64,000 nt of DNA from Myrica gale (GCA_963930655.1 OZ005620.1:17985001-18049000), one strand, 5' to 3'; counted from the first letter of the stretch, positions 1 to 12,545 are shown. A program made the numbers and translations. The notes: generated by a model from the letters alone, not told the origin.

Positions 1-310
1 AATTCGCTTGTAGGGTGCAAATCGACAAAAATGTCACGAAATTGGAAGACATGGATGCAAAGTGTCAATACTCTCATAGTTGGGAGGTGCAAAGCGTATA
101 TTCTCCAAATGGAGAAATGAGCATAACAAGCGAAAATGAATCATGTGGACGACATGTGGGTATTTACCGTCACATTCAATAATAGCTAATTCGATTATGG
201 GGTGTAAATTGACGAATTTTAAAATTCATAAACTCAATGTCATGAAATTGAAAGATAAAGAGTTTAAAATGTCAATACCCATATGGGCAAAGTGTACTTT
301 CCCGTGAATG
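1..310. repeat. Two tandem partial copies of a Mutator-like MITE arm
   Basis: Bases about 5-115 and 180-305 share an order of short motifs (GGTGCAAAT or GTGTAAATTGAC, then TGTCA(C/T)GAAATTG, then GTCAATAC, then GCAAAG(T/C)GTA). The same motif order occurs in the right arm of the foldback element at 22991-23327. They look like diverged copies of one arm of a widespread plant foldback MITE. The element may continue beyond the left window edge. Confidence 0.5.
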
Positions 311-1134
311 AAACCCTACAAAACCTTACTCCAGAGGTCACGTATGTAATGTGTTCGCCACATGCGGACAGCCCTCACGGATATTATGGGCGACTGACTT
401 TCAAAATGAACCCCGGTCTGCAGGGCTTGGGACTTGCCGAAAATAGTTAGGATGCTTATCGGCCTCGCTGTCATAGGCTTGTGTACTTCTTATTATAGTG
501 TCTTTCCATCGGGCCTAATCCTCCAAGCCCATTAAGTTGACAGTTACGAATGAAATGAAAGAATAGCAACAAAAATTAGCAAGACGCGTAGTTTCAGAAA
601 GAGCCGGGGAAGTTGATGATGGAACAGGAAGACCATACAAGACAAAGCTACAGAGTAGAGATAGGAACAATTTTGTACTGCAGCTAAAACAGAAAGGGGT
701 AGAACAAATCAGCAGTTAGCCTATCATTAATTGATTTATCAGCCTCACACTATATAAACAGGTTAAGGCAGTAGGAGCAACCCAAAGCAAAATACCAAAA
801 TCCCTCGGTCCCTCGTGTGAAACCCAACCTAAATCCCAGAAACAATGACAGGGTATGTGACATGGTTTTGCTTCTTGCACAGCCCTCTAACTCGGTACTA
901 CTAAAGGAATAGCAAAAGCAAAAAAGGATGTTTGCATCTCTCTCTAACAGTATATCCTAGCTAGTCCTATCAACCCTATGCACATTACATTTCCCACCTC
1001 AAAAGATAGCAGAAATGGGGGAGGACCAAGTCCGTTCCTTGTTCTGGTTTACTCTTCAGAACACCCATCATGGCAGGCATTTCAATAAGTCAATGCTCAA
1101 AGGTACCTCTGAAACTCTGGTTTATAAAGCTCAA
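311..1134. other. Intergenic, 3' flank of the bHLH gene
   Basis: This is mixed-composition sequence downstream of the bHLH stop codon. It probably includes that gene's 3' UTR and polyadenylation region on the minus strand. I recognise no other gene or element. Confidence 0.4.
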
Positions 1135-4100
1135 TCAGCACCCAAGTGTCTCAGCCAAGCTTATGGGATGCAGTAAGTTTGGTTGCTGGTAACTGTCCAC
1201 TAGAGGTATCCCAACACCATCGATAATATTACCCGGTTGACTAGTTGCATCATTGCTGCTAGTGGTTGTTTGCTTTAGAAGCTGGACTAGGGACAAAAAT
1301 ATATCTATCCTTGTAACATGACTGCTTGCCTGTAACACAATGGATAACAGTAAACTAATAAGAAACAGGAAGAGGACAAAAATAGTTTTCTAGTTGTTTC
1401 TTTTGACTTTTTTTTTCCAACACAGATAAGGCTATGTGATTCTCTATTTTGCTATGTAATCTATCAGGGTTACCTCAACAATAAAGCGTGCCCAAATTTT
1501 ATCTTCTCTAACTTCCATTACTCCTTTCAAAATATTCAACCGAAAGCCCCGGATTACATCGGCTATCTCCAGAAAAAATCCCTGTTCCTCGCAAAGCATC
1601 TGCAATATATAAATGGAAGTACATTGAGAGAGAGAAAGAGGGGGGGGGGGGTTCAATTAGAAAGGCCAAAAGTAAATCTGAAGAATCTTTTCACGTTTTC
1701 AATTATCAAGGCTGGAATTAGATTTTGAAGGATCTTTTCATTTGCCTTACTATACCTCTATAAGCATTTGGCCAGGTGGATTTAGGTCCTCAACTATAAT
1801 GGGGCAAACCATTGTTTGGCTTCCAACTTCAAATGCCCACGTAGTACCACCTCCCATGTTATTATCTTTAAGAACCACTCCAGTTTCCTGGCCTATCAGC
1901 TACAGAATCCAAACATAATTGTTTTGCATTAGGAATGAAAAACCTGAATGAAAATATTGTCCAAGACAATGAAAATAAGAAGCAAAATATTCACCTTTGG
2001 CTCATCAGATTGTTTTAGCCTGTCTGCATATTTTGTCACGCTTTTCAAGAAAAGCATGTATTTGATGGTTCGATCCAACAAAGAATCAATGCTACACTGT
2101 TACATCATAGACAATTAAGTGAGTATCCTATATAGATATGTAGGCGATAATAATCATGCACATCAAATGCATTAGTAGATATCACAAGAAATAATATAAT
2201 CCAAAATGGGAGATGGTTACAGAAATTCCCAACTGTGATATAAGTAGTATGATTCCCTAATGGCATAATGAATAATTTTCCTCTAGACAATCAGACACTG
2301 TTCTCAAAGAAAATTCTAAACTACCAAGTACCTTGCCGCCATGAGGGATGATCCCTCTCAACTCTTTTATCCGGTCTTGGATCTGCTGCCGATCTTTAGG
2401 CCTTGGTCGCGTACTCTCCCCGGGCTTAGCCCTTTTTCTGGTGGCTTTTGCTGGTTCCACAGGCTTCTGAGGCCGTGCTAGGCCAGCATTCCCTGAATTG
2501 ATGCTATAGCTATCATCAATACATAAACCAACCTGTGATTTTGGGAGAACCTGTTTCTTGGGTATATTGCTTTTCTTATCCAAGGTGTATCCAGGTTGCA
2601 TCCTGCTCAGGCTCCCACTAGAGCAAGCAAAACTTGCCAACTGTAATTGATTGCTATTCACAGACGAACTATCCACTCTGCTTCTTTTGGTGTTGGAAAT
2701 TTGGTCCTCCAATTTGGCAGAAGACTGCGCATTACTGATACCATCCAGAATTTCTTGGAGGCCTAGTTCTGAGAACAACCCCTTCCTGGGGCCAGCCATG
2801 GAACCAACATCCAACTCTGGCATGCATTCTGACATGCTGGTATCAGCTGTGGCACTCTTAACTGGTGGTATGAGATCTTCAAAACAATCCCCAGATTGAC
2901 AATAACCAAAATCCAGACCAAAACCATCAAACAGATCATTTTCAGCACCATTCATCATAACCACAGAATTCTCCTGTTCGTTAGGGTTGAATGTTTTAGT
3001 GATGGAACTTTGCACAGAATTTCCTGGATATTTTGAAGGGAAATGATTAAAAACATCATCTCCCACGAGAGAAGATGATGCTGAAGTAGCTCCCATAGGC
3101 TGTGAAAGATTGTTAGCCAATGCCACCGCCATCCTATTGATGCTATTGTCTGGTGAGGGAGAAAACCACTGAAATAGATCATCCGCCAGATAGAATTCTG
3201 GGACTTCCGGTGAAAAGTCTTCTGACTTAAACTCCTTAGTGAATCTATGCATGCAAGTTCCTGTTCCTATAACTTCACCTCGGGTTTCGACAATTGAAGG
3301 AAAAAAATGCCGAGATACATCATCTTCCCGGCCATTGCTTGCTATATTTCTGCAAGATTCAAGAGTATTCACTTTCGAAGTATGCAGATTTGAGGAATCC
3401 AGAACCTTTGTTTCAGATGCCAACAGGGGGTCAAATAAAGTCAAGATAGAATCTTCACTACTCCTCGTACTAACAGAAGAGGTACTCTGTAAACGCGTTT
3501 GCAGGAACTGAGTACTAAGCTTATCAGATAGCAAGACTTGAGTTTCTGTACCACCTGCTTGTAATTGGTTGTCATGATCTCTTGCCATCCTCTCCCCATG
3601 AATTCCAAATATTGAATGGGAGGACTCTTTGGTTATTGTTTCTGAACAAGCTTCTCCCAACAGCTCCTTACGGCTATCATAAATGGAATTGAGATCCCCA
3701 GTATATGAATTTCCAGATGAAATTGAGGATGCAAATAGACCATTTAGAACATAATTCTCATTGTTACAAGTGGAGAGTGCATTTTCCAAGGGTACCAGCC
3801 CATCAACATTTTCCATTTCCTGAAACAATCTTTTTGTTTGATCCAAAAATTCCAACTTCTCCAATATCTGCAACCGCAATAGTAGCACAGTCAGTTATAT
3901 GACATATACCTGGTAGAAACCACACATATCTCGAACTATATTTTGATTAATTCATAATAGCATTTTTAAAAATCAAGTGCCTTATGTCGAATGACTCTAA
4001 ATGCGATGCATGTTTCCATCTTCTTCTCATATATTTTAACAACAGAGGTTCACATGTGTACAAGTAGATTTTCTCTGTCAAGAAAACGAGTCTGAATTGT

Positions 4101-6087
4101 CACAATCTTTGCCCATGTACCAGACCCATCACACTTTGCTTTCATACGAACGTGGACAGATGATTATTGAATTACAACACACGGGAGCATTACACAGGCT
4201 ACCATATTTGCATAATTCACACTGATTTGAGATAGATTGCACACTAATTGAAAAGACAATAAAATTCAACTCTTAAAATCAGTAGTTATGATTTTCAGAT
4301 AAGAGGAGCAATTACACTACAGTAGAATGTTTACCATTCAATAATGCAATTTTGGATAAGAATGAGAAGTGATTGAGATTAAAGTAAATAATAACTTCGC
4401 GAGTCCATGTCCAATAAGTCATTTGATTTGCTTGCACATGATAAAGTAGCCTTTCCAATTTTAAGCACGAAACTGAAAATTATGTCTTCCCCTGTCCTTA
4501 CACTAACCTTCTGGGTGGATCCAAACTGTACCACTCCTTGTGGTACCACAGATATCACTGCAATTGTCTGCAAATTGGTTTGAATTGACAATAACCATGT
4601 TATCTTCTTGTGGCCATTGAAATCAAGTTCTCAAAGGATTTGCATAATTTCAAGAACAGAGAAGGGAATAGATTACAAGCAGTATCACATGTGCGTCTTG
4701 AATAAAAACAGTACCTTAATTCCAGACGAAAACTGAATACTAAACTCGGAATCATCCTGCTGAATGAAAGCAAATATTCTCATGAGTGGATGAAAAAAAG
4801 TTTCCTTGCGGAGAAGTAAGTTGTCGACAACTGAACAAGAATAAGACGAAGAATACCTGGAATATATCTTTTCTTTCAAAAGAACCAGTTGAATCCCACT
4901 CTTCACCATAAGCATCTGCGAACATCCATCTATGCTTCCCACTGAAAGCAGCTTGGCCAATTACTCTATAACAGACGATAGCAATATGATGAGAGCTTTG
5001 ACATCTTTTTAATCCTTAAATTTGTGCCTAGTTTGAAACAAATAATCTTGCCACAAAATTTTTGGTTGAAAACGTGGAGCTTTTGTTCAAACTCCAAAGA
5101 TGTTAGAAAAGAACACGAAAAAAAAACCATAGTACATAGGCATACCCTTCACCCGTCATATGGATCTGTGGAAGCATGTCAACCACTGCCCCTAATTGCT
5201 CTTCACAATAGGCATCTTCAAAAGTCAGCAATCTGGTAACATGCCAAGAGCATATGTTAGACATCCATAATAATTGCAAATATGAAACCCTTACCTACTT
5301 CAAAGTTCCAAGACTATACAAAGTCAGATGCTAACTCTACTTTCTACACTTCAAAACAAGCTTGATCCCATATAGAGAAACCGTAAATTTTGAAAGTCAT
5401 TTTTATAAAAACTAGAATAAATATCAAGAGAGGAATTTACAGAATCTGATTACATTACAAAGCACAATTAAATACTTCGAACGATCAAGCAAAAAATATC
5501 TCTTAAAACCTTCATAAATCTGTTGATATACATTGATAGTGGTTGATCTTTGGTAATATATGTGCACACTGTCTAAATAATCAGCACCAACAGAAAACCG
5601 ACAATTATAACATATAGAAGAGCAAATTATTAGCCAACGATAGGAATTGGAAAAGGGAAAAGAAAAAGTTGTAAATCTAAAAACAAAGAAAACCAAAAGC
5701 AGGAAAAACAAAACAAAACCGTCTCTCTTCAGAAAACATATTTAGAAGCGGTAGGAGTTATAAAAGTAAAAATGAAATTGTAAGAGGAATTATTAAATTT
5801 ATTGGAGCAAACTATAAAGCCAAAAACGTCAAAAGCTGGAGAAACCAAACTGAAAGTTCAACGATCAAAAACATTCGGAGACACAACCAACATAAAACGA
5901 ATTAAACAAAGTCAGAATTTGAAATAAAAATTGAAAATAAACCAGAAGTGGAAGAAAGAAAGAAACGCTTGGCTTACAATGAACCACGCTGAACAAAGCG
6001 CCAGAAAACCCCATAAGACCACCCATAACTGCGACACAGACTCTTGAGCGTTTTGTTCAGCATCGAACCCGTCTCTGCAGCGCCCAT
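1135..6087 (-). CDS. LHW-family bHLH transcription factor (bHLH157/LHL3-like), ten exons
   Basis: Coding exons in order are 5978-6087, 5146-5232, 4857-4965, 4715-4759, 4508-4567, 2332-3867, 1995-2096, 1756-1899, 1474-1599 and 1135-1329. Every join has GT/AG borders and keeps frame, giving about 837 residues. The protein opens MGAAETGSMLNKTLKSLC and has the bHLH-MYC_N domain over residues 1-150, including SYGVFWRF, GEGVIGQAAFSGKHRWMFAD and FSSGIKTIAVISVVPQGVVQ. The single long exon 6 encodes a Ser-rich acidic middle. The bHLH spans about 620-680 (RPRPKDRQQIQDRIKELRG, then helix 2 in exon 7), and an ACT-like C-terminal region follows. The basic region lacks the canonical H-E-R residues, as is known for this family. 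LHW proteins pair with TMO5-type bHLHs in nuclei to control vascular cell divisions. The N-terminal wording resembles what I recall of bHLH157/LHL3 more than LHW or EMB1444; the subfamily call is from memory. Confidence 0.93.
1640..1651. repeat. Homopolymer run of 12 G inside a bHLH intron
   Basis: A run of 12 G preceded by a GA-rich tract lies in the intron between the last-but-two and last-but-one coding exons. It is likely length-polymorphic and error-prone in sequencing, but outside coding sequence. Confidence 0.8.
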
Positions 6088-6123
6088 TTCACAAGCTCAA
6101 AGAATATCTATATGTATCTACCT

Positions 6124-6163
6124 TCACGACTCCAAACTCATCTGCTGCTCAACTTAGACGCAT
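6124..6163 (-). promoter_or_regulatory. Two very short upstream ORFs in the bHLH leader
   Basis: Between the candidate TATA boxes and the bHLH start codon at 6087 are two ATG-initiated mini-ORFs on the minus strand. One is at 6149-6163 (MRLS, stop) and one at 6124-6141 (MSLES, stop). Both end before the main start, so reinitiation is possible. Some LHW-family genes in Arabidopsis have conserved peptide uORFs, but these two are too short for me to match to them. Confidence 0.5.
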
Positions 6164-6290
6164 CAAATGCCAAGAAGCACCACTGTTTCTTTTGAAAGAC
6201 AAATCCAAAGCGCTTTGCTTGGGACCAAAAAGCAGGTTTGGAACTTGGAAGACTCTGAAGTCTGCAGAAGAGTAAGGCGAGAAAAACTTT

Positions 6291-6388
6291 GTTTATATAA
6301 AACAGAGCGTTGTGAGAGAGAGAACGAAAGTGGTCAGTAAGAAAGTGAGTGAGAGGATTAAAAGCAGGTTCTCTATATTTATATAAAT
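6291..6388 (-). promoter_or_regulatory. Candidate TATA boxes of the bHLH gene
   Basis: Reading the minus strand there is TTTTATATAAAC at about 6290-6301 and TATTTATATAAATATAG at about 6372-6388. Either could place transcription start 130-260 bases upstream of the start codon at 6087. A CT-rich leader tract follows the upstream one. Which is used cannot be told from sequence. Confidence 0.45.
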
Positions 6389-6401
6389 ACCAAAGTTCGG
6401 A

Positions 6402-7096
6402 GGGGACATACAAAATGAGAGAAGGTGGTTTTCGTTAAGGCTCTGGCTCTCTCTCTCTGTATCATAGTACGCCTTTAGTAGTATTGTCCTCAACGAAAAT
6501 GAAACCAAGATAGGCAGATACACTCCAAGCTTTAAAGGGCAACAGGAAGGATCTTCAGCATTTACACCCCATATATCTGTCTTTTAGATGAAGTTTTCTA
6601 GTTGAATTTCTCGTGAACCACATTGAAAATCTCGTGAGTTATCTTGTTTCCAATATCTAATTAATGAGGACACGAAAAGAGATTCTCCTGTTAAATGCAA
6701 AATTATACAGGGAATATTATTTAATAATTCGGGAATTAATGATGAGTTGTATTGAATATTGATGATTACTGTAGAAAGATTGGTACACAAAAAGTATAAA
6801 TTAGAATTAATTGCTTTTTTCTTTTCCTTTTTTTGTGTGGCCATTAGTACGACTGCCCATTTTGATGAAGTGTATCTTGGATTTGTTTGCAATTATTTTA
6901 ATGACCATTATTGGAGCAATTTCAACATATTTGTTTTTGCTAAAATGCATTTATGTCTAGGTCCATGTAATAGTAATAGGTCCTGCTTGAATTTTATTTT
7001 TCCGAAATTTATTTTATTTTTTAAAAAATATAACCCTTCTTTTATATTTCTTTCCAGAAAAGACACTTCTTATTAGGAACTCAAAACCTTGAGCTT
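6402..7096. other. Promoter-side intergenic DNA of the bHLH gene
   Basis: AT-rich sequence upstream of the bHLH candidate TATA boxes. No coding sequence is supported here on either strand. Confidence 0.4.
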
Positions 7097-7153
7097 GTTC
7101 GGTTATTTTGTATTCTCAGGATTTTTTAAATCCTGAGAATATATAAACCGAAC
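7097..7153. repeat. Short foldback (inverted repeat)
   Basis: The left arm 7097-7124 (GTTCGGTTATTTTG..., CTCAGGATTT) is answered by 7128-7153 (AAATCCTGAGAAT...AAACCGAAC) with a spacer of only a few bases. The arms match over most of about 26 bases. It is probably a remnant of a GTTCGG-ended MITE, since similar termini occur at 8955 and 17249. Confidence 0.6.
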
Positions 7154-8184
7154 ATATTTTTTAACATCACCTAAAAATAATTACAACAAGCATATCAATA
7201 AAGTTATCATCACCTAAAAATTTTCAAAATACACACTAACCGAGCATCCTCCTTGTTTCCTTTTGTCTTTCCTTATTTTGGCTCCAAGTTGAGTAACAGA
7301 GTCTTCTAATTTTCTGATTAGAAATATCACTGAAATAATTCAATGAACCTCTTTTTAATAGCTTAGGTTTATGAGATAGTCGCCTAGTCAGGGATTTAAC
7401 AACAAACACTTACATGGTCTAAAGTTTCAAAATTAAAAAAAAAAAAAAAAAACAAATTTTCTCCGTGGTTAATTGGCCAGAAATTGATATTTTTGGTATG
7501 TGAAGACGAGTTTATCCCCCATATTTTAGCTCCCTGCGCTAACCATTGCCATGCCATATATGTTGAAGCCAATGATAATGACCCCAACTGAACTTAATTC
7601 AATGTCACTGCTAATCATAAATCATTTAAAATGGAGTCAAAGTTTCAATGATATACTGCTCCCCTTTGTTTAAAATAAATTAGGTACACTTTGATTTTGT
7701 GTTACAAAAAGGGGGATTCAAGATAGGAAGCATTTATCACTTAACCCAAACAGGAACCTTCCCTCCCCTGTTTTCCCCTGTTTTAGGTGCTTTCTCATTG
7801 GCACTGGCAGAGGGAAAAAAAAGTGTGTTTTTCAGTGCCTGCGCTAATTATTGCACCTAGTATATATGTTTAATCAAATGATCATGACCCAACTTAGCTT
7901 GATTCAATGTCTGTTTGTTTCTCGGGTGAGTGTACTAGATTCAATGACATTACTAGTACTCGCCCCTGAAATTGGAAACAAAAATTTTGAGTTTTAATAA
8001 CTTAATGTTCTATTGTCTTTAGGAGTTGTCTTGACTCTCAGAATATGCTCCATGTTGTTAGTCGAGGTTCAAAATCATTTTAATTAAGTTGGTGAATAAG
8101 TGTGGGATAGTTCAAATGCACGAAATTATATACTTAACAATATACAACACATCAAGGTCAAAACTGACCGGATGGTTCAAAAAT
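7154..8184. other. Intergenic DNA with a diverged direct duplication
   Basis: No gene seen. About 7528-7604 and about 7842-7912 share the order CTGCGCTAA, ATATATGTT, AATGAT(A/C)ATGACCC, AACTTA and ATTCAATGTC. This indicates an old direct duplication about 310 bases apart. A long poly-A tract lies at about 7435-7451. Confidence 0.4.
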
Positions 8185-8192
8185 GACTAGAC

Positions 8193-8904
8193 TAGGGCTA
8201 TGCATAACTGGTGCCGGTTATGGCCTCCACCTGCACCGCTATGGGCGCTTCTCCAAAAATGGGAACCGTCCCCGCCACCGTAAGGGGAACAACCGTCACC
8301 TAACGGTGGCGGTTTTGGCGGTGGTGATGGGTGGTAACCGCCACAATCATCGGAAATTCAAAAAAGATTCAGGGAAAAAATTACAAACCGCACAAATCGA
8401 AACAAAATCTCACAAAAATCTAAACAAACCGCACAAATCGCAAGATTTCAACCCAAATCACAGATTCCAAACCAAGCCAAATAAAACAAACCAAACCAAA
8501 TCGCAGATTCCAAATCGCACGAAACTAGAAATTTGTTCTAAAAATAAAAAAAATAATTAAATTGCAATGAACGGGGGAGAGAGAGAGCGAGAGAGTTGCA
8601 GAGGAGAGACAGAGAGAAGAAACGGGCAAAGCGGCGGCTGAGAGCAGAAGAAACGGGCAAAGAGAGAGAAGGGAGGAGAAGAAGAAATGACGAAGAGGAA
8701 GGAGAAGTAGGGTTAAGAAGAGAAATTAAAACGACGTTGTTTCTCATTAATGGGAAACAACGTCGTTTAATATATGTTAAAAAAATGGGGAAAGCGGTGA
8801 AACCGCCCAGCAAGAGCGGTTTCACCGCTTCCGTCAAAATCCCCGTTATTTGGGGATTTTGACTCACCGGCATCGGTGCCGCTTGGCCCTGGTGCACAAC
8901 CCTA
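8193..8904. mobile_element. Non-autonomous hAT element, 712 bp
   Basis: The element is bounded by an exact 8-bp duplication, GACTAGAC at 8185-8192 and 8905-8912. The termini are TAGGGCTATGCATAAC on the left and, read inwards from the right, TAGGGTTGTGCACCAG. Subterminal CCGGT-rich and ACGGTGGCGG motifs repeat on both sides, as in other plant hATs in this window. No transposase is encoded. The apparent ORF at 8183 runs through the terminus and is not a gene. Confidence 0.9.
8729..8768. repeat. Perfect 15-bp inverted repeat inside the hAT element
   Basis: AAACGACGTTGTTTC at 8729-8743 is answered exactly by GAAACAACGTCGTTT at 8754-8768, with a 10-base spacer. A related motif (GGACGTCGTTTTCAACG) is found near 24590 in another hAT of this window, which suggests an element-internal structural feature. 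Confidence 0.75.
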
Positions 8905-8912
8905 GACTAGAC

Positions 8913-11487
8913 CAATCAGGTTCGGTTGGCCCATACGCAGGATGACAATAACCTGGGTGATGTTCGTTTTGATGTTTTTTTTGTAAGATTTGTAGTATTT
9001 TGAGAATTTTTAAGTGATGTTAGAGTTGTATCGGTGTTTGTGTCGAAGTTGGTGAGGTGTAAAAAAATTAATGATGATTTTTTAAAGTTGTTTTTTTTGT
9101 ATATTTCGAATTTATTTATTAAAAGTTGAATATTTAAAAAGTATTAAAAAAAATAAGAAAACGACAAACATTTGAAACGTTCAAACCGTCTAACTCAACT
9201 TCTGCAAAAACACAAAAGTCACTCACGCAAACGACAAGCTGACAAGCTTGCAGGCCGCACGCATGGGGAGGGGGGAAATGACCAAATCACCCTTTATCAA
9301 AGCAAAACTTGCGTAAATCAGTTGGAGGCTTTTTGTCCATTCACGTGTTGAGTATTTAATGAGCTGACGTATAGGGGCCATGTATTTTTTTAAAGTCCAT
9401 TTTACCCTTCAGTTTTGATGTATGTAACGCATGACTTGAGGGTATTTTAGTAATTTTGTATAAAAATGTCCAGGGCAAAATCGGAAACTACATTACAGTA
9501 TCCTCAAAAAAATCATGTTCGGTTGCGATTGTGTTTTAAGTTGAACACGAATTCTTCAATTATCAAGAACACGAACGTGCCCCTGATTTTTATCACTATT
9601 CGTCCTCCAGTTATTTGTGATAAAAAATTGTAGTTTAGCTTACAAACTCATAGAAAATATACAATGGATTTTTTGGTAAAAAAGTTACCAACCAATTGGA
9701 ATTACACAACTGCAAATGTTGGGATTTGTTTTTTGGGTTCCTTATTTTATCTCCCCAAACGAGGTACGAGAAAAATAAATTTTGTATTGAGCAAGTGGGT
9801 TTGATACATATAATGTTGTACTCAGAATAAACCCTATAAAATATATTGTTCTAAAAATTAGACTGTCACTTATTTTTTAAAGTTTTTGTAATTTTTTTGA
9901 ATAATAATTAGGACATCCTTGAAATGTTTCCAATTAGGAAGCATATATGCATGCATCTACAAAAATCAATATGATCCTTCATGATATTATTTTTCTAGAG
10001 TTTTACTGTTAATGCAGTGCCTGATTTTCTTAGGGAATGGGTGCTGATTAGTGACTAATATGGGTATTTTCATGCTCTTCGAGTGTGGGGGTAGCAACTC
10101 CATTTGGGACAGAAGATTGTCAGAGGCTGAGGTACTGGTCGTCCCCGGGAGTAGAATATTCCGGGGGGAGGGCTCATGATGCCGGGTCCAAAACCCTGGG
10201 AAGTGTAATATTATAGAAGGATGATGTGAGTTGGCGGTCCCTACTGGAGAGTTTTTTAGGGTTTATAGCCTTATTGGAATCACCTTCTGAATGCCCCCCC
10301 CCCCCCCTCTCTCGATCCTAACGAGATATATTCATAAAAATTGTTATTATTATTATTTTTTTGGTAGGCCATAGAAATTGTTATTTGTTTGCGTAATTTG
10401 GAGACAATGTTTTTCATTGGAAAATCAACCTATAACTTAATCAGTTCAGATATGTCCTTATCCCTATCATTTCTTCTCATGATGGACACAAGATCAAGAT
10501 CAGACTCTCTGGTTTCTTTTTATTTTTTATTTTTTTATTAAAAAAAAAGTAATTTCAATAGAGTACTTTTCAACACCCCACATCAGTTATTTATCTAGAT
10601 TTGTTGAAATTTTAGTCATTATTTTCGAATTAAATAGAAATATATATTATTTTTCTTATCAATGCAAATACTACAATAATTTGTGTATTTAAGAAAATCT
10701 TGTTATATATTGACACAAACCTTATCCGGGAGAGGTTCTTATTGTACGTGTGATCTGATGGTGGAAAAAATGGGTCATTTTCGTGTGTAGGAATAAGTAT
10801 TGGTTGTTAATGAGCCTTAACTCATAATTAATTAGTTAGATATGACATTTTAGTTTCTATAATTAAACCCTTCTAAGTTCTATATGATCCAATAGGGCTA
10901 GATCATATGATTACGTACACGTATGGGATTATCCTGGTTATACGTGGATTGGTACTGAGTGATCAAGTTATCAGTACCTGGCCATGGCACGAAATCCCTG
11001 TAGAAATTAGTTTCCTCAAGAGACTCTTGGAGTAGGTGGTCTATCCAACGTGTTGACGATGTGGTAAGATTTAGAGTCCCATTAATACTAAACCAAATGA
11101 GGATATGGAAATTAAGGAACCTAATCCAAATTTTAATACCTTTTCGTGATGAGCATAGTTAAACAGAAGCTTGCAGTTTAATGGACAAGAGTTGCCTCTG
11201 GAAAACCCCCATAAAGAGGGGTAGTTCAATTCTATCCATGTAGTAATTAGTGTTATACTTTGATCCTAATTTAATTAATTTGCAAATTTTAGTTTTATAA
11301 ATGAGTATAATATTAGTATAATGTCTCGAATATCGTATCGGCCTAGTTCTACATGCAATGAGATGGGAAGATTATAAGGTATGATAAAGTTACTTAATTG
11401 TTTAGTCCCAATAGGTTCTTTATAAAGTGGAACGGGTATTTGAACCAAGTCCTAATTATAATATTTCAGTCTTTTTAACTTATATAT
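8913..11487. other. Intergenic AT-rich DNA, no gene
   Basis: Sequence from 8955 (GGGTGATGTTCGTTTTGATG) resembles the left end of the MITE at 17249, but no matching right end is seen. A run of 14 C lies at 10294-10307. The rest has no recognisable coding sequence or intact element. Confidence 0.4.
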
Positions 11488-11815
11488 CACTACAAGAGAT
11501 TTGCCCTTTAGCTACGAATTTATCAGCAACGAAATTAATTTCGTAGTTAAAACTATATTTTTGCAACATAAATATTATTTCTTCGTTATAAACTTCATTA
11601 GCGACAATTATATCAGCGACTACTCAATTTTGTCACTAAAGACAATAACGACGAATTTATCAGCTATCATTTAATTTTGTCCCTAAAAATACTTTTTTTG
11701 CGACAAATATATTATTCGTCGCTTAAAAGGTATAACAAATAGTTTTTATCGACGAAATTGTACATTCGTCGCACCAAAAGTGTTATCGTGACAAAAAAAT
11801 TGTAGCTAAAAATAG
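11488..11815. mobile_element. Truncated CACTA (En/Spm) element end
   Basis: CACTACAAGAGATTTG at 11488 is a typical CACTA terminus. It is followed by repeated subterminal motifs of the TTCGTCGC and ACGAATTTATCAGC type in both orientations through about 11815. No matching right terminus ending in GTAGTG is present, so this is an end fragment or deletion derivative. Confidence 0.7.
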
Positions 11816-11899
11816 GTGCAGGAATTTCTATGCAGCGCGCGTGACGCGCACGACCTTGGGGGCGCTGGAATTTTGCGCCCCCGCGCGCTATATCTCTAA

Positions 11900-12097
11900 G
11901 GTTGTGTTTGCATTGTAAAATTTTACCCCTACTAAAATTTTAACACAATAAAATATTACAATATAATCTCTCTCCCCCTATCAAATCATTATTTTTCACT
12001 ACAAAAAATATAAAAAATTACTTCTCTCTTCATTTTTTCACTAAACCCAATACCTAAAATTTTAATAACACTAAAATTTTACAAAACAAACCCACCC
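11900..12097. mobile_element. Tourist-like MITE, 198 bp
   Basis: The ends GGTTGTGTTTGCATTG and (right end read inwards) GGGTGGGTTTGTTTTG form a terminal inverted repeat. TAA at 11897-11899 and 12098-12100 is a 3-bp duplication typical of PIF/Harbinger MITEs. The reverse complement aligns along its whole length with the element at 29412-29604. Confidence 0.75.
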
Positions 12098-12545
12098 TAA
12101 GTCGCGCAAGATATGAATCATTTGCAGCCTTGAATGATTTATATATTATTAAATCAAATAATATTATTATTTATTTTGTATAGTTATTATGATATTAAAA
12201 AAATTAAAACATATAATTCAAAAAAAACGTAGAACATATAATTCAAAAATAGGACAGAAAGGTATTTCCGTTGGTTTGTTGAGTATTAGTAATTGATGTT
12301 TCTTACTCATACGTTATTACCTATGTACCCCTAACTAGTTGGTGTTTTTAGAACAGACAAGGACATGATTGTCTTTCCATCACTGTTGCCCTAAGACACG
12401 CTTCAACCAAAACTCTAACTTATCTTCTTCTCACTGTCGCCTCCTCTCTTTTCTCTGAATTTCTGTCATTTGTCTCCTACGACAAACCTAACTCTTTCGT
12501 CTCCTTCAGCGAACCCAAATCCCAAATCTTTTGGCTCCCTCTGCC

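Noticed and set aside
6138..6413. A 91-residue minus-strand frame ending KKQWCFLAFDASKLSSR upstream of the bHLH gene, as a conserved peptide uORF
   Set aside because: The frame has no ATG in the likely leader (its first codon is TTG) and I could not match it to a known conserved uORF.
8183..8560. A 125-residue open frame rich in His, Arg and Asn
   Set aside because: It begins in the target duplication and runs through the repetitive subterminal region of the hAT element at 8193, so it is transposon sequence.
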